NCBI GenBank assembly: GCA_020975725.1 | Contig: QXJR01000003.1 | Coordinates: forward strand, 1,240,001 to 1,304,000 | From: Picocystis sp. L7 | Taxonomy: Eukaryota > Chlorophyta > Picocystophyceae > Picocystales > Picocystaceae | Direction of reading: 5' to 3' | Length of the DNA: 64,000 bases | In this document: in pieces, positions 33,130-44,382 of the stretch | How positions within the stretch are numbered: the stretch's first letter is position 1 | How the letters are laid out: every line of letters starts with the position of its first letter | Notes under the pieces: model-generated | Databases searched by the model: none | Told to the model about the DNA's origin: nothing | What the model saw: only the letters and a program-made list of their open reading frames with translations | Position numbers and translations under genes: made by a program

Positions 33130-33425
33130 TGAAAGAAGCAGGGTGTTGACTTTGGATACGTTCGTGGGTTGCCACCTTCGTAGTTGTGTATTACGTGCAA
33201 GAATGAGTGGTGAATATCCCCACTCAATGGCGGCGTCATCGACCGCAGAGGACTGCTCAGTAAACTGGGATCCCTCCTCGTCGGTATCGAACATTGCAGG
33301 AATGGGCATCGCCATGCGAGGACCCCAAGGGGGCCCCATACTCCTCGAAGGTACTCGACCGAAACTCGGTCGTGGTCCCTAAGGGATTCGACCTCCCAGG
33401 GACCAGGGCTGGAGCAGCCTCAACA
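33130..33425 (-). repeat. LTR 1 (3' LTR of element A)
   Basis: A 296-bp copy with TGTTGA at the 5' end in element orientation and CA at the other end. It shares single-base variants with LTR 3 rather than with its own partner LTR 2. Confidence 0.85.
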
Positions 33426-35754
33426 CAAAGTCAAAGTATCTGTCAAGCAAACATTGGCAGTCCAATACGGCTGTGGTTGACGACGTTCACGAAGTGGGTA
33501 ACGCCTTTCTTCAGCAGTCGTATTGCTGATATTTTCTGAATCTTCCATTCCCTCTGTTGTTTCGTGCTCTGGTAATTCCACATTTTCAAGCGTACTGTTC
33601 TGCCTTTTCCCCAACGAAACAGGTTCCAATGTTTCTGACGCGGTAGACACAGCAGATATATCTTCCTGAGTGTCATCTGGCGAAGCTGTAGGTTTCTCTG
33701 CCACACCAAGAAAAGTGACGTTTCTGGACAGTACCAATTTTTCACCACACCAAATACGGTACGTGTCTTTTGTTCCAGGCTCGAATCCAACGAAATGACC
33801 TGGCTTACTTTTTGCATCCATTTTTCCAGTTGTCTCAGTTGGATTCTTAAGCACATAACACGTTTCACCAAATATGTGCATATTGGAAACATCCGGTTTC
33901 TGACCAAAAACTGCTTCGTAGGGTGTACGGCCATGAGGTTTGCAAGGCACACGGTTTCTGACAAGAGCACAATATTCCACGGCAAAGTTCCAAAAACGTT
34001 TGTCCAGACCACCATCCAAGAGCACTGCGCGCACTTTTTCCAGAATTGTCCGGTTATATCGTTCTGCGTTTCCATTTTGCTGTGGAGTGCATGCTGCACT
34101 CGTCTATTTCTGGATGCCATTTTCTGGCAAGAAGTTTTGCAGCTCTGCATTGAGAAATCCGGTTCCACGATCCGAACGCACAAACTTCACAGCATTTCCA
34201 GTTTGCTTCTCCATCAGCCGAATCACCGTTTTGATGACAGCTGCTGCTTGTGATTTGTTGCAAATAGGTTTTGCAACCCCCAGTTTGCTCTTCTCGTCCA
34301 GAATGCTGACAATGTATTTTTCTCCGTTCTTTCCAGCAGGCGTGATGGGTCCCATCAAATCCATATGCAACAATTCTCCAACATTTGCTTGATTTTCTTC
34401 ATTTCCTTTGGGGATGGCAGATCAGGCTTGTTTGGCTTGGATGCACGTTTCACAACTGATTTTGTTCCACTTTAGATTGTCTGGTACACCTACCACGGTG
34501 TCGTGCAGCTTTTCCATCTGGCCAAAATGAGCCAATTTTCTGTGCCACTCCGTGGCTGAGAAAACGTTTTCCATTTTTCCACAGATCACGTAAAGACCAT
34601 TTTTCTGCACCGCACTGAGGACTTTCTGCTTTCCTTTCCAAACAGCACATTCACCGTTTTCAAAGTAAACGTTGCATCCACGTTCCATCAGTTTTGGAAC
34701 CGAGATTAAGTTCACCCGTAGTTCCGGGCAAAACAGCACCTTCTGCAATTCCACGTTTTCAGCAAGAGCAACGGTGCCAGATTGCTTGGCGTGCACTACT
34801 TCTCCATTTCCAACCAAGATGGACTGCGGCGATGCTTCTTGTGTCATAGATGTAAACATCTCTTGTTGAGCGCAAACATGAGCGGTGGCGCCGCTGTCCA
34901 CGATCCAGATATTTTCCAAACAGTTTGCATTTCCACATTCCAAAGCGTAAGAGACCAGTGCAACCTTTTCATCCGTCTCCCTATCGTTTCTGGGTTGTTT
35001 CTGCAAATGTGGAGGCAATCCGTTCAGGTACCAGCATTTTTCGCGGCCATGTCCACTTCTGCCACAATAGCTGCAGGTAAACTTCGGGCGTCGGTTCTGC
35101 GTAGCGAAAGCAACCTGGCCTCTAGATGTCTCTCGCACGGTGATGGCACTTTCTGCCTGGAGAAGCTGATTCTGAATTTTGAGCATGTCTGTCTCTCCCA
35201 AGGTAGTCAGCATCTCTACCTTGTTGGCATATTCCTCCGGCAGGCCAGATAAGATCGCATCGATCAGATGGATGTCGGTCACCGACCCATCGATCGCGCG
35301 CAGGTTGGTGCAGATCTGCTTTCCACGCATGATGAAGCTCATCATGCTTTCCTCCGGTTTCTTGGTAAGTCCTGTTAACTCCTTGCGCAGGGTGAGACGG
35401 CGTGCGGCGGTTTGACCCGCATGCATGTCCTCGAGCATCGTCCACGCATGCTGCGCAGATTCAGAGTTCGCCACCAAATCCACATACTCATTGCTCACAC
35501 ACAAGCACATGAGTGCCAATGCCTTTTCGGAGTGTTCCCTGTCTTTGTTTGTGATGGCTTCTCCAACTCCCTTGGTGACCAGCAAAGCTTTCATCCGATG
35601 TTTCCATATCGGGAAGTTTTCGGAGTTCAGTTTCTCGAAGTTCACTCCTTCCATTTTGTTTTTGTTTTTCTCTGTTCTCTTTTTTGTTTTTTTTTTGCGT
35701 TTTCTTTCTGTTTAGTTTTTCAGTTTGTTTTCTGTTTTCTTCTGCTTCAAACGG

Positions 35755-35766
35755 GCTCCGATACCA
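35755..35766 (-). other. Primer-binding site of element A
   Basis: TGGTATCGGAGC begins directly after the 5' LTR. It is one base off the classic plant copia site TGGTATCAGAGC, which pairs with the 3' end of initiator tRNA-Met. Confidence 0.85.
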
Positions 35767-36060
35767 TGTAAGAAGCAGGGTGTTGACTTTGGATACGTTC
35801 GTGGGTTGCCACCTTCGTAGTTGTGTATTACATGCAAGAATGAGTGGTGAGTATCCCCACTCAATGGCGGCTTCATCGACCGCAGAGGACCTCTCAGTAA
35901 CCGGGATCCCTCCTCGTCGGTATCGAACACTGCAGGAATGGGCATCGCCCTTCGAGGACCCACAGGGGCCCCATACTCCTCGAAGGTACTCGACCGAAAC
36001 TCGGTCGTGGTCCTTAAGGGATTCGACCTCCCAGGGACCAGGGCTTGAGCAGCCTCAACA
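35767..36060 (-). repeat. LTR 2 (5' LTR of element A)
   Basis: A 294-bp LTR bounded by TG/CA. Its right edge abuts LTR 3 with no spacer. It shares variants with LTR 4. Confidence 0.85.
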
Positions 36061-36317
36061 GTTGCCACCTTCGTAGTTGTGTATTACGTGCAAGAATGAG
36101 TGGTGAATATCCCCACTCAATGGCGGCGTCATCGACCGCAGAGGACCTCTCAGTAACCGGGATCCCTCCTCGTCGGTATCGAACACTGCAGGAATGGGCA
36201 TCGCCATGCGAGGACCCCAAGGGGGCCCCATACTCCTCGAAGGTACTCGACCGAAACGCGGTCGTGGTCCCTAAGGGATTCGACCTCCCAGGGACCAGGG
36301 CTGGAGCAGCCTCAACA
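36061..36317 (-). repeat. LTR 3 (3' LTR of element B, incomplete)
   Basis: A 257-bp LTR that lacks its final part where it meets element A. It is nearly identical to LTR 1. Confidence 0.85.
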
Positions 36318-38635
36318 CAAAGTCAAAGTATCTGTCAAGCAAACATTGGCAGTCCAATACGGCTGTGGTTGACGACGTTCACGAAGTGGGTAACGCCTTT
36401 CTTCAGCAGTCGTATTGCTGATATTTTCTGAATCTTCCATTCCCTCTGTTGTTTCGTGCTCTGGTAATTCCACATTTTCAAGCGTACTGTTCTGCCTTTT
36501 CCCCAACGAAACAGGTTCCAATGTTTCTGACGCGGTAGACACAGCAGATATATCTTCCTGAGTGTCATCTGGCGATGCTGTGTGTTTTTCTGCCACACCA
36601 AGAAAAGTGACGTTTCTGGACAGTACCAATTTTTTACCACACCAAATACGGTACGTGTCTTTTGTTCCAGGCTCGAATCCAACGAAATGACCTGGCTTAC
36701 TTTTTGCATCCATTTTTCCAGTTGTCTCAGTTGGATTCTTAAGCACATAACACGTTTCTCCAAGTATATGCATATTAGAAACATCCGGTTTCTGACCAAA
36801 AACTTCTTCGTAGGGTGTACGGCCTTGAGGTTTGCAAGGCACACGGATTCTGACAAGAGCACAATATTCCACGGCGAAGTTACAAAAGCGTTTGTCCAGA
36901 TCACCATCCAAGAGAACTGCACAAACATTTTCTAGAATTGTCCGGTTATATCGTTCTGCGTTTCCATTTTGCAATGGAGTGCATGCTGTACTCGTCTATT
37001 TCTGGATGCCATTTTCTGGCAAGAAGTTTTGCAGCTCTGCATTGAGAAATCCGGTTCCACGATCCGAACGCACAAACTTCACAGCATTTCCAGTTTGCTT
37101 CTCCATCATCTGAATGACCGTTTTGATGACAGCTGCTGCTTGTGATTTGTGGCAAACAGGTTTTGCAACCCCCAGTTTGCTTTTCTCGTCCAATATCCTG
37201 ACAATATAATTTTCGCCGTTTTTGCCTGCAGGTTTGATTGGGCCCATCAATTCCATGTGCAGGAATTCTCCAATTTTGGCTTGATTCTCTTCATTTCCTT
37301 TGGGAATGGCAGATCTGACTTGTTTGGCTTGGATGCACGTCCCACAGCTATTCGCAGTCCACTTCAAGTTTGTGGGTATACCAACCACTGTGTCATTCAG
37401 CGTTTCCATATGCCCAAAATGGGCCAGTTTTCTGTGCCATTCCATTGCTGAGAAGACTTGTTCGCTTTTTCCAACAATCACATAAAGTTCATTTTTCTGC
37501 ACAGCACTGAGAAGTTTTTGCTTTCCTCTCCAAACAGCACATTCACCGTTTTCAAAGTAAACGTTGTATCCTCTTTCCATCAGCTTGGGGACCGAGATCA
37601 AGTTCGCCATCAGCTCTGGGCAATAAAGCACATTTCGCAATTCCACATTTCCACCCAGAGCAACGGTTCCTGTTTCCTTTGCCAGCACAACTTGTCCGTT
37701 TCTAACCAGGATAGATTGTGGTGTATCTTCCTGTGTGACAGATGTGAACGCTTCTCGTTCTGCAAAAACATGAGCCGTCGCGCCGCTGTCCACGATCCAG
37801 ATGTCTCCCAAGCTACTGGCATTTCCACATTCCAGCGCATAGGACACCAATGCCACCTTTTCCTCATCATCAGCATCATTTGTGGATTTTCTCTGCAGGT
37901 GTGGTGGCAATCCGTTCAAATACCAGCATTTTTCGCGGCCATGTCCATTTCTACGACAATGGCTGCAAGTGATCTTCGGGCGTCGGCTCCGCGCAGCAAA
38001 AGCAACTTGACCTCTAGATGTCTCGCGTACAGCTATGGCAGATTCAGCTATGAGCAACTGATTGTGAATTTTGAGCATGTCTGTCTCCCCCAAGGTGGTG
38101 AGCATCTCGAATTTGTTCGCATATTCCTCCGGCAAGCCAGATAGGATCGCATCGATCAAATGGACCTCCGTGATTGAACCATCGATAACGCGCAGGTCGG
38201 TACAAATCTGCTTTCCACGCATGATATAGCTCATCATGCTTTCCTCCGGTTTCTTGGTAAGTTCTGTTAACTCCTTGCGCAGGGTGAGACGGCGGGCCGC
38301 GGTTTGACCCGCGTGCATGTCCTCGAGCATCGTCCACGCATGCTGCGCAGATTCGGAGTTTGCCACTCAATCCACATACTCATTGCTCACATACAAGCAC
38401 ATGAGTGCCAATGCCTTTTCAGAGTGTTCACTGTCTTTGTTTATGATGGCATCACCAACTCCTTTGGTAATCAGCAGAGCTTTCATCCAATGTTTCCATA
38501 TCGGGAAGTTCTCCGAGTTTAGTTTCTCGAAGTTCACTCCTTCCATTTTTTTTTGTTTTTCTCTGTTTTCCTTTTTTTTTCGTTTTCTTTCTGTTTAGTT
38601 TTTCAGTTTGTTTTGTTTTCTTCTGCTTCAAACGG

Positions 38636-38647
38636 GCTCCGATACCA
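38636..38647 (-). other. Primer-binding site of element B
   Basis: The same TGGTATCGGAGC as in element A, directly beside the 5' LTR; initiator tRNA-Met type. Confidence 0.85.
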
Positions 38648-38942
38648 TGTAAGAAGCAGGGCGTTGACCTTGGATACGTTCGTGGGTTGCCACCTTCGTA
38701 GTTGTGTATTACATGCAAGAATGAGTGGTGAGCATCCCCACTCAATGGCGGCGACGTTGACCGCAGAGGACCTCTCAATAAACCGGGATCCCTCCTCGTC
38801 GGTATCGTTCACTGCAGGAATGGGCATCGCCCTTTCGACGACTAATTGGGCCCCATACTCCTCGAAGGTACTCGACCGAAACACGGTCGTGGTCCCTGAG
38901 GGATTCGACCTCCCAGGGACCAGGGCTTGAGCAGCCTCAACA
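38648..38942 (-). repeat. LTR 4 (5' LTR of element B)
   Basis: A 295-bp LTR. It resembles LTR 2 at several variant positions (for example the TTGAGCAGCC end), not LTR 3. Confidence 0.85.
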
Positions 38943-39499
38943 CTTTCAACGTGCATACGTTGTCATATGCCCCACTCACAATGCATGTGCATGTATTCCT
39001 CCTCATTCGAGTATCATTAAAGGAAGGAGGCTCGCATAAAATGTAGTACTGCTCATTTTTGGGTAGATAACATGTTGAGATGCAAACGTATGGACAATAG
39101 GCCTGCAATTGCGGCAAGTTGGTAGGGGATTTTTTTTCCGAAAGTTCCGTGAAGACACCCTTGACAGCATGTATTTTTGTAAACGTTGCAGATTTCATTT
39201 TGCCATATTTCGTCTGAAATACCCACTTGCAAGAAAATTGTGTATGTTGGTATATTCACCCTCTCTATGATGGAAATCATTTTCGAACAAGTCGACGCCC
39301 CGTCCTCACAATGTTACTTTCTAATTTTCAAGTCGAGGAATTGCAAACGCACCTTCCATAGTGCGAGGAACATCCAAGCAGGATTTTGAAACACAACATT
39401 GCTTCGGTCAACAACGATGTTGTAGAATTTGTGCGTTCGTGGAGGACTTGCTTTGTTCTTCGTGGTTTAGTACCATAGTTACACTTCAATGTGTAGTGG

Positions 39500-40620
39500 T
39501 GATACCCTACCCGTGTTGGCTTCCATAAGTTCTAAGCGATATTTCTTTAACTTGTATCAATCCTCCTCAAGGGCGTGCACCAAACTTGCTTTCGCTTCTC
39601 CACGCAGATGTATATAAAAAGAACATGACATTCGTGGGTCAACGTAACAGAGCGGATTTGCCAGTCTATTGGGGTTGGTCGAACATAGAATAAGGGTCTA
39701 AGGACGCCAACATATATTCTTGCACAACGAAAACAAGCACGCTTTGCATTTGAATATGTGGTATTGCTTCTTTGTTTTCGAAGCTTCTGAAGAAAGCCGT
39801 TGAGGTACCAACAGTTCTCACGGGCACATTTAATACCACCACAACTGATGTCCCTCTTCCTTAGGAGTCACACGCAAGCGGCAAAGGCTACGTGCCTTTT
39901 GAATGTCCACCGTACACAAACAATAATGTCTATGTGTTGCAAGTGACATGAAAATCCAACACATCTCTTCCACACTAATCGATTGGCATGGCCACCTTGG
40001 TCTTGTATAGCTTTGGTAAACAAGAGAGAATCCCATCGCTTCGATGGATCGCCATAACCATAGTATACGTCACAAGTGAGCTCCAATCGACCAACTTTCA
40101 TCTCGTGACGGTTATGATCGTCCTCTAGTTCATTCTTTGCGCCATGTGCAATGTCATGTTGTGGTTTGGTATGCGTGCGTTTTCTCTAGCATTTGCAAAT
40201 TATGACTCGGTTACCTAATTTGCATACTTATAGTTGACATACAACCACTTGGGGGCGAGTGCGTGTCTAGAGCGTTGGTTGCTTGTATGGATTGGCGATT
40301 TAGGTGCTTTTCTGGTACAAGCAAGGCTTTGATCTGATATATCCACACCAAAAAACTATTTCAGGTACTTTTATTGAAATGCACCTTTGATTATTTCTAC
40401 TTTTCTAGTCTGTATGTTTGTTCAATTTTCGCGTTCTTTTCTCGTTTGGATTTTCGCTGGCTTTTTGATTTTGTTTGTTTCAAGCGAGCTTCGATGTCAT
40501 GTTGAAAGTTAGATGTTGTTAGACAAAATTTGCAAGGGTTGCTAACTTCGTTCTTTTGTCTTGCATAAGAATGAGCGGCGAGAATGGAATGATGATGGTG
40601 GCTCTAAATATTAGCAATAC
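39500..40620 (-). mobile_element. Old AT-drifted relative of the copia A/B family
   Basis: Nucleotide similarity to elements A and B can be followed across gag (zinc-knuckle region around 39780-39900, upstream gag around 39980-40130), a primer-site-like stretch near 40488, and an LTR-like start near 40510-40590. Many G/C positions have become A/T. It is heavily broken and far older than A/B; ends are approximate. Confidence 0.6.
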
Positions 40621-42734
40621 ACACCAAACACTCATGAAAATTAACCACGACAAAGGATATCGTAAGCCACGAATGTCCCACACAACGAAATCACGCTTCT
40701 CATAAAGATTAATACAATTTCATGCTTGGCGAAATACCAATTCTTAATCGGAATTCTTCCACCTACTCCGTATTGTTTTGTTCTATAAACAAAGATAGTT
40801 TCTAAATTTTTCCGATGAGATGTGATAACTTTCACAAGGAATCGATACCATGTCGTGCAAAGTTGTTTCGAAGCATCAATTCCGATTGGGATAAACTTTG
40901 GAGTAGCTTGTGGGTTTGGACTTTCTTGCGCTTTATAAGTTGGATGAAATTGGATTCCTTCAACAATGTTTGTTGTCTGATACTTTAGGACATCAAAGTG
41001 TTGTAAGAGTTCTCTCGTGCTTTCCTCGTTAAAGAGGAGAACAAATTAGCGATGCGATGAAGCATGTGTTGGTTTACTGATTCGTCAACCCTGCCGATGC
41101 TCTTTTAAAAACCGAATATTAGAACGTGAGCATTTCAACAAGATTCGAACTGAACTTCTAAAGAAGTTTACCCGTATCTTGATCATGGCATTGGGGGAAC
41201 GGAGCCGCAGGTGTGTTCATACCTCATTACTATTGCCTCGTAATTATGTTGGTCATTGAGTAAGTTGTATCCCTCTAATCCCTCATGGTTATTCCATAGC
41301 TTTCAAGTGGCTATGAAACTTACAAGCCCCGTTTTATACTAATATTTCGTCATGATATTTTGATACTTAACTAAATGATACCTTCGGCTAGGACACAATG
41401 CGTTCAACTCAACGCAATGGCCATTGAAGGACCTCTTTATATTCAACACTCTGGTTACTAGTCTTTCATATCACTGCTTGCCCTCTAATCATCATCTCGT
41501 ATTGTTTTGAAGTATCCAACTTTCGGGTCTATCTTAGAGCAAAGGGGTTTTTAACCACCCACCAAAATACGACGTACAAGGAGCTCTTTTGCATCAAGAA
41601 ACGTTTTACTTGTCGAATCTGGCTCCATTGTCCTTCCGATTTCTTTTCCATGCATATCATTGGTATCGAATACCTTAAACAATAAAGCAAGCCGTGCACA
41701 AGGGTTGACATGTACATTTACATAGATCTAGTTCTTCCATCCAAATGTCATTCCGATGTGTACATGTATTGTCATAGGCATTACAGTGCGAATATAATAA
41801 AATAATCGAAGATGATTGCATTAGCCCCCTCAGTGTGTTGAATAAATTTGCATACTAGAGTATTGCACGTGCGCCTATCCACCATTGGCATTGTGAACGA
41901 TCGAATTGATATCGTTTTGTTTGAGGGTATGCTTTAGTTGGATTTGTACATGTTATGTCCTCATTTACATAGATCACATCAGCACTTGAGACTATATGCA
42001 CATCGTTGTGAATATTGTCATTCTAGTAGGTTTTCACACCTTTAGTTCATATTCCTCAAAGAGAGCAATGTTGTGTATGCGAGCATTCTTGCTCGAATCT
42101 TTGGAGGAATTGAAGCAGGAATCTGTATGAACTTCCCTCGCCTTGAAGAAATGGAGGAATAACGACCTCGGCGAATCAATGGAGGGTGCAATGGTTTCAT
42201 ATTTGAGATCGTAGCGTTAGGAGTACATGGAGCAAAGCCTCCATTGGAGTACAAATTTGAGATTATCTACCGCATGAGTAATCACGTTCATGGAAGCACA
42301 AATCCGAAGGAAGGTCAGGAGTCATGTTGTCGGTTGAGGTAAATTTACCAAGGAATTTGGAAAAGTAGATCAAGTAGGTAATTCGATGTAACCCTCTTGC
42401 ATCTCAACTTTACCTTCCACATTGCGAATGTATCGAAACAAGGGAATGATGTACGGCTACCATGGTTTCGTTGTTGTTTTTCAACCTGCTAAATCCACAC
42501 GACCGTTAGGATCCCATCAAGGTGTGCGATCACCTGTCGCGACATTGAAACACCATGCCAACGACGGACGCATTAAGGAACGAGAGTCTTCCACCACGTT
42601 TTTTCTTGTTCTTTACTTCGTGGGAATGCCTCTTCAACCCCACATGGAGCCCCGTGTCTTCACCCCTTCTCCAAGTCTGAGACAACTTTGTGGTCAACGG
42701 ACTTGGCTTCCTTTGGTCCACCTCTCTGCGAAGG
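40621..42734. other. AT-rich decayed DNA before the oligoribonuclease gene
   Basis: Apart from the integrase relic at 41530-41720, I see nothing identifiable. Composition becomes gene-like again after about 42430, the probable 5' region of the next gene. Confidence 0.4.
41530..41720 (-). mobile_element. Old copia integrase fragment
   Basis: This short stretch aligns by eye with the late integrase part of elements A and B (their 33720-33850 region), with strong AT drift. It is a badly broken fossil, possibly part of the same insertion as a further primer-site-like sequence near 40845. Confidence 0.45.
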
Positions 42735-43484
42735 ATGGTCGACTTGCAGAACCGATTTGGATGCTTGTCGAACTTCCAGGAGGAATCTGAGGAAGATGGG
42801 ATCGACGCAACAAACCGGAAAATGGGGCAGGATGAGCAGAAGACGTCGGCGTCTGGGAGCGGTTCGGTGCCGAACAAGCGAAAGACGGCGACGAACAAAA
42901 GCTGCGAAACGGTGGTCCCTCCTTGCTCGAAAGCGGAGTACCTCGACAAAGCAATCGTCTGGATCGATCTAGAAATGACAGGATTGGACGTCGAAAGCCA
43001 CACAATTCTGGAAATAGCGTGTCTAGTATCCGATGGCAAGCTCAACAAAGTCGTGGAAGGACCCTCGCTCGTAATTCACCACCCTGAAGAAGTACTGGCT
43101 GCAATGAACGAATGGTGTGTGGAAAACCATGGGAAGAGCGGGCTTACACAACGGGCAAGGGAAAGCACAGTTAGCATCGAAGAAGCCGAGGAGAAAGTGC
43201 TACACTTCATCCAACAGTATGCACCACCAGCTCAGGCACCACTGGCAGGAAACTCGGTGCATGCTGATCTTGCCTTCTTAAAGAGATACATGCCAAAGGT
43301 GGCCAGTTATTTGCATTACCGCATCATAGACGTAAGCACTGTGCAAGAACTTGCAATGAGGTGGAACTTAAAGACAGCTAAAAAAGCTCCCAAGAAAGTC
43401 ATGAGGCATACGGCACTATCAGACATCTACGAAAGTCTGGAACAACTGAGATTCTACAAGGACACCATCTTCAACAGGAAATAA
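42735..43484 (+). CDS. ORN: Oligoribonuclease (DEDDh 3'-5' exonuclease)
   Basis: 249 residues from the ATG at 42735. It degrades 2-5-nt RNA oligomers to mononucleotides; eukaryotic homologues (REXO2 type) act in mitochondria and cytosol. DEDDh residues are visible: Asp and Glu in WIDLEMTGLD, Asp in GNSVHADLAFL, and the late His/Asp in MRHTALSDIYES. The signature RIIDVSTVQEL lies between them. The N-terminal ~75 residues before AIVWIDLEM are a low-complexity extension that could include an organelle signal; a second ATG at 42822 is an alternative start. It is encoded in one exon. The stop codon is separated by a single base from the stop of the convergent neighbour. Confidence 0.92.
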   Translation: MVDLQNRFGCLSNFQEESEEDGIDATNRKMGQDEQKTSASGSGSVPNKRKTATNKSCETVVPPCSKAEYLDKAIVWIDLEMTGLDVESHTILEIACLVSDGKLNKVVEGPSLVIHHPEEVLAAMNEWCVENHGKSGLTQRARESTVSIEEAEEKVLHFIQQYAPPAQAPLAGNSVHADLAFLKRYMPKVASYLHYRIIDVSTVQELAMRWNLKTAKKAPKKVMRHTALSDIYESLEQLRFYKDTIFNRK

Positions 43485-43485
43485 T

Positions 43486-44382
43486 TCACTCCCTTCTCTT
43501 CAGACGTAAGCTAGCCCCTTTCACATTTACTAGAAGTAATTCCTTGATTTCTACCCTACAGGTTGCCTTCCCTAGACCGGTGAACGCACCAGCATACTGG
43601 AAACTCCTTGACGTTTCGCCTGGTTCTTCAACGTTGATCATCTCTGTGCCATTCACCTCGATTTGGTTGACTTCTCCATAAAAAGTCACCGCTAGTGGGC
43701 GCAACCCTCCAAGCAGTGAGCTGGTGGCTGCTGTACCCTCATAGTTGTGAAGTAGCACGGCAACATTTCCATTCTGTACCATATTTTCGTACTTTCGATC
43801 TTTCGGGGTGGAAAACACCAGGGAGAAGCTTGCTGGCTCCCACTTGAAGAACATCAGGCTAAGTTCCGGTGCACTGTCGAAAGAAGTTGCCAAGTAGCAC
43901 AGAGAACAGTGTTTTAGAAGCGAGAGAACTTCAACATCCCAACCCCTCCAGGTGCAGAGTGGTGCATCTCCACCAACCACGTCCCAAATCTTCCCCATAC
44001 CTTCAACCTCTGTCTCCGGTTTTCGAGCTTTTTTGGGGGTGGGGTTGTGCTTCTTCAGCAAAGCCGAGCTCCTTACACGTTGCTTCTTCTCCGGCGTAGG
44101 ACAAGTCTGGTCTAGGCTATGTGGGGAGACCTTGGTGACCTTCCACACACCAACTTTGTTCTGGAATCTGGCATGGATTTCGAACGCACAGTTCGGATTG
44201 GGACACCTGGCCAGGAGCCACCTTACGTCACTCTTCGGATACCTGACTGACCTTCCCACCGACTCGCAATGGAGACCAATGTCGTACTGTAAGGTGGCCT
44301 TATCAGCATACTCTGCACCGAGTGCAACCATTCCTCCCGGATACGGGAGATTGTGTTCCTCGTGCTCGTCCGGATGGTCCAT
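43486..44382 (-). CDS. MuDR-type zinc-binding domain fused to PNPOx-like FMN-binding domain
   Basis: 298 residues. Residues ~25-95 match the N-terminal domain of MuDR/MULE transposases (related to WRKY-GCM1 zinc fingers): a GLHCESVGRSVRYPKSD strand, RCPNPNC, and a closing HSLDQTC, which gives a C-x4-C...H-x4-C zinc site. A basic linker with KKHNPTPKKARKP follows. Residues ~155-298 resemble the pyridoxamine-phosphate-oxidase-like split barrel (CSLCYLATSFDSAPELSLM, STPKDRKYENMVQNGNVAVLLHNY), which usually binds FMN or a related cofactor. The combination suggests a DNA- or protein-binding domain recruited from a transposase and joined to a flavin-binding fold. Activity is unknown. The single exon starts at an ATG, and the stop lies one base from the oligoribonuclease stop. 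Confidence 0.75.
   Translation of the reverse strand: MDHPDEHEEHNLPYPGGMVALGAEYADKATLQYDIGLHCESVGRSVRYPKSDVRWLLARCPNPNCAFEIHARFQNKVGVWKVTKVSPHSLDQTCPTPEKKQRVRSSALLKKHNPTPKKARKPETEVEGMGKIWDVVGGDAPLCTWRGWDVEVLSLLKHCSLCYLATSFDSAPELSLMFFKWEPASFSLVFSTPKDRKYENMVQNGNVAVLLHNYEGTAATSSLLGGLRPLAVTFYGEVNQIEVNGTEMINVEEPGETSRSFQYAGAFTGLGKATCRVEIKELLLVNVKGASLRLKRRE

Larger units (their letters stand above)
33130..36060 (-). mobile_element. Ty1/copia element A, short form with LTRs
   Basis: Orientation is minus. The 5' LTR is 35767-36060, the primer site is directly beside it, then gag with a CCHC zinc knuckle (CSYCGRSGHGREKC), protease (WIVDSGATAH) and integrase, and then the 3' LTR at 33130-33425. No reverse transcriptase or RNase H part is seen between the integrase and the 3' LTR, and the element is only 2.9 kb. 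It looks broken, with a small number of breaks. The LTRs differ at about one site in twenty by eye, so it is not recent. No target duplication was found at the outer edges. Confidence 0.85.
36061..38942 (-). mobile_element. Ty1/copia element B, short form with LTRs
   Basis: The same family and layout as element A, also minus: 5' LTR 38648-38942, gag, protease, integrase and a shortened 3' LTR at 36061-36317 touching element A. Reverse transcriptase and RNase H are again not seen. The integrase end is almost identical to that of element A, while gag and protease are clearly more diverged. It is broken, with few breaks. Confidence 0.85.

Noticed and set aside
36061-36317. A solo LTR
   Set aside because: It sits at the correct end of element B and matches the 3' LTR type, so it is B's own shortened LTR.
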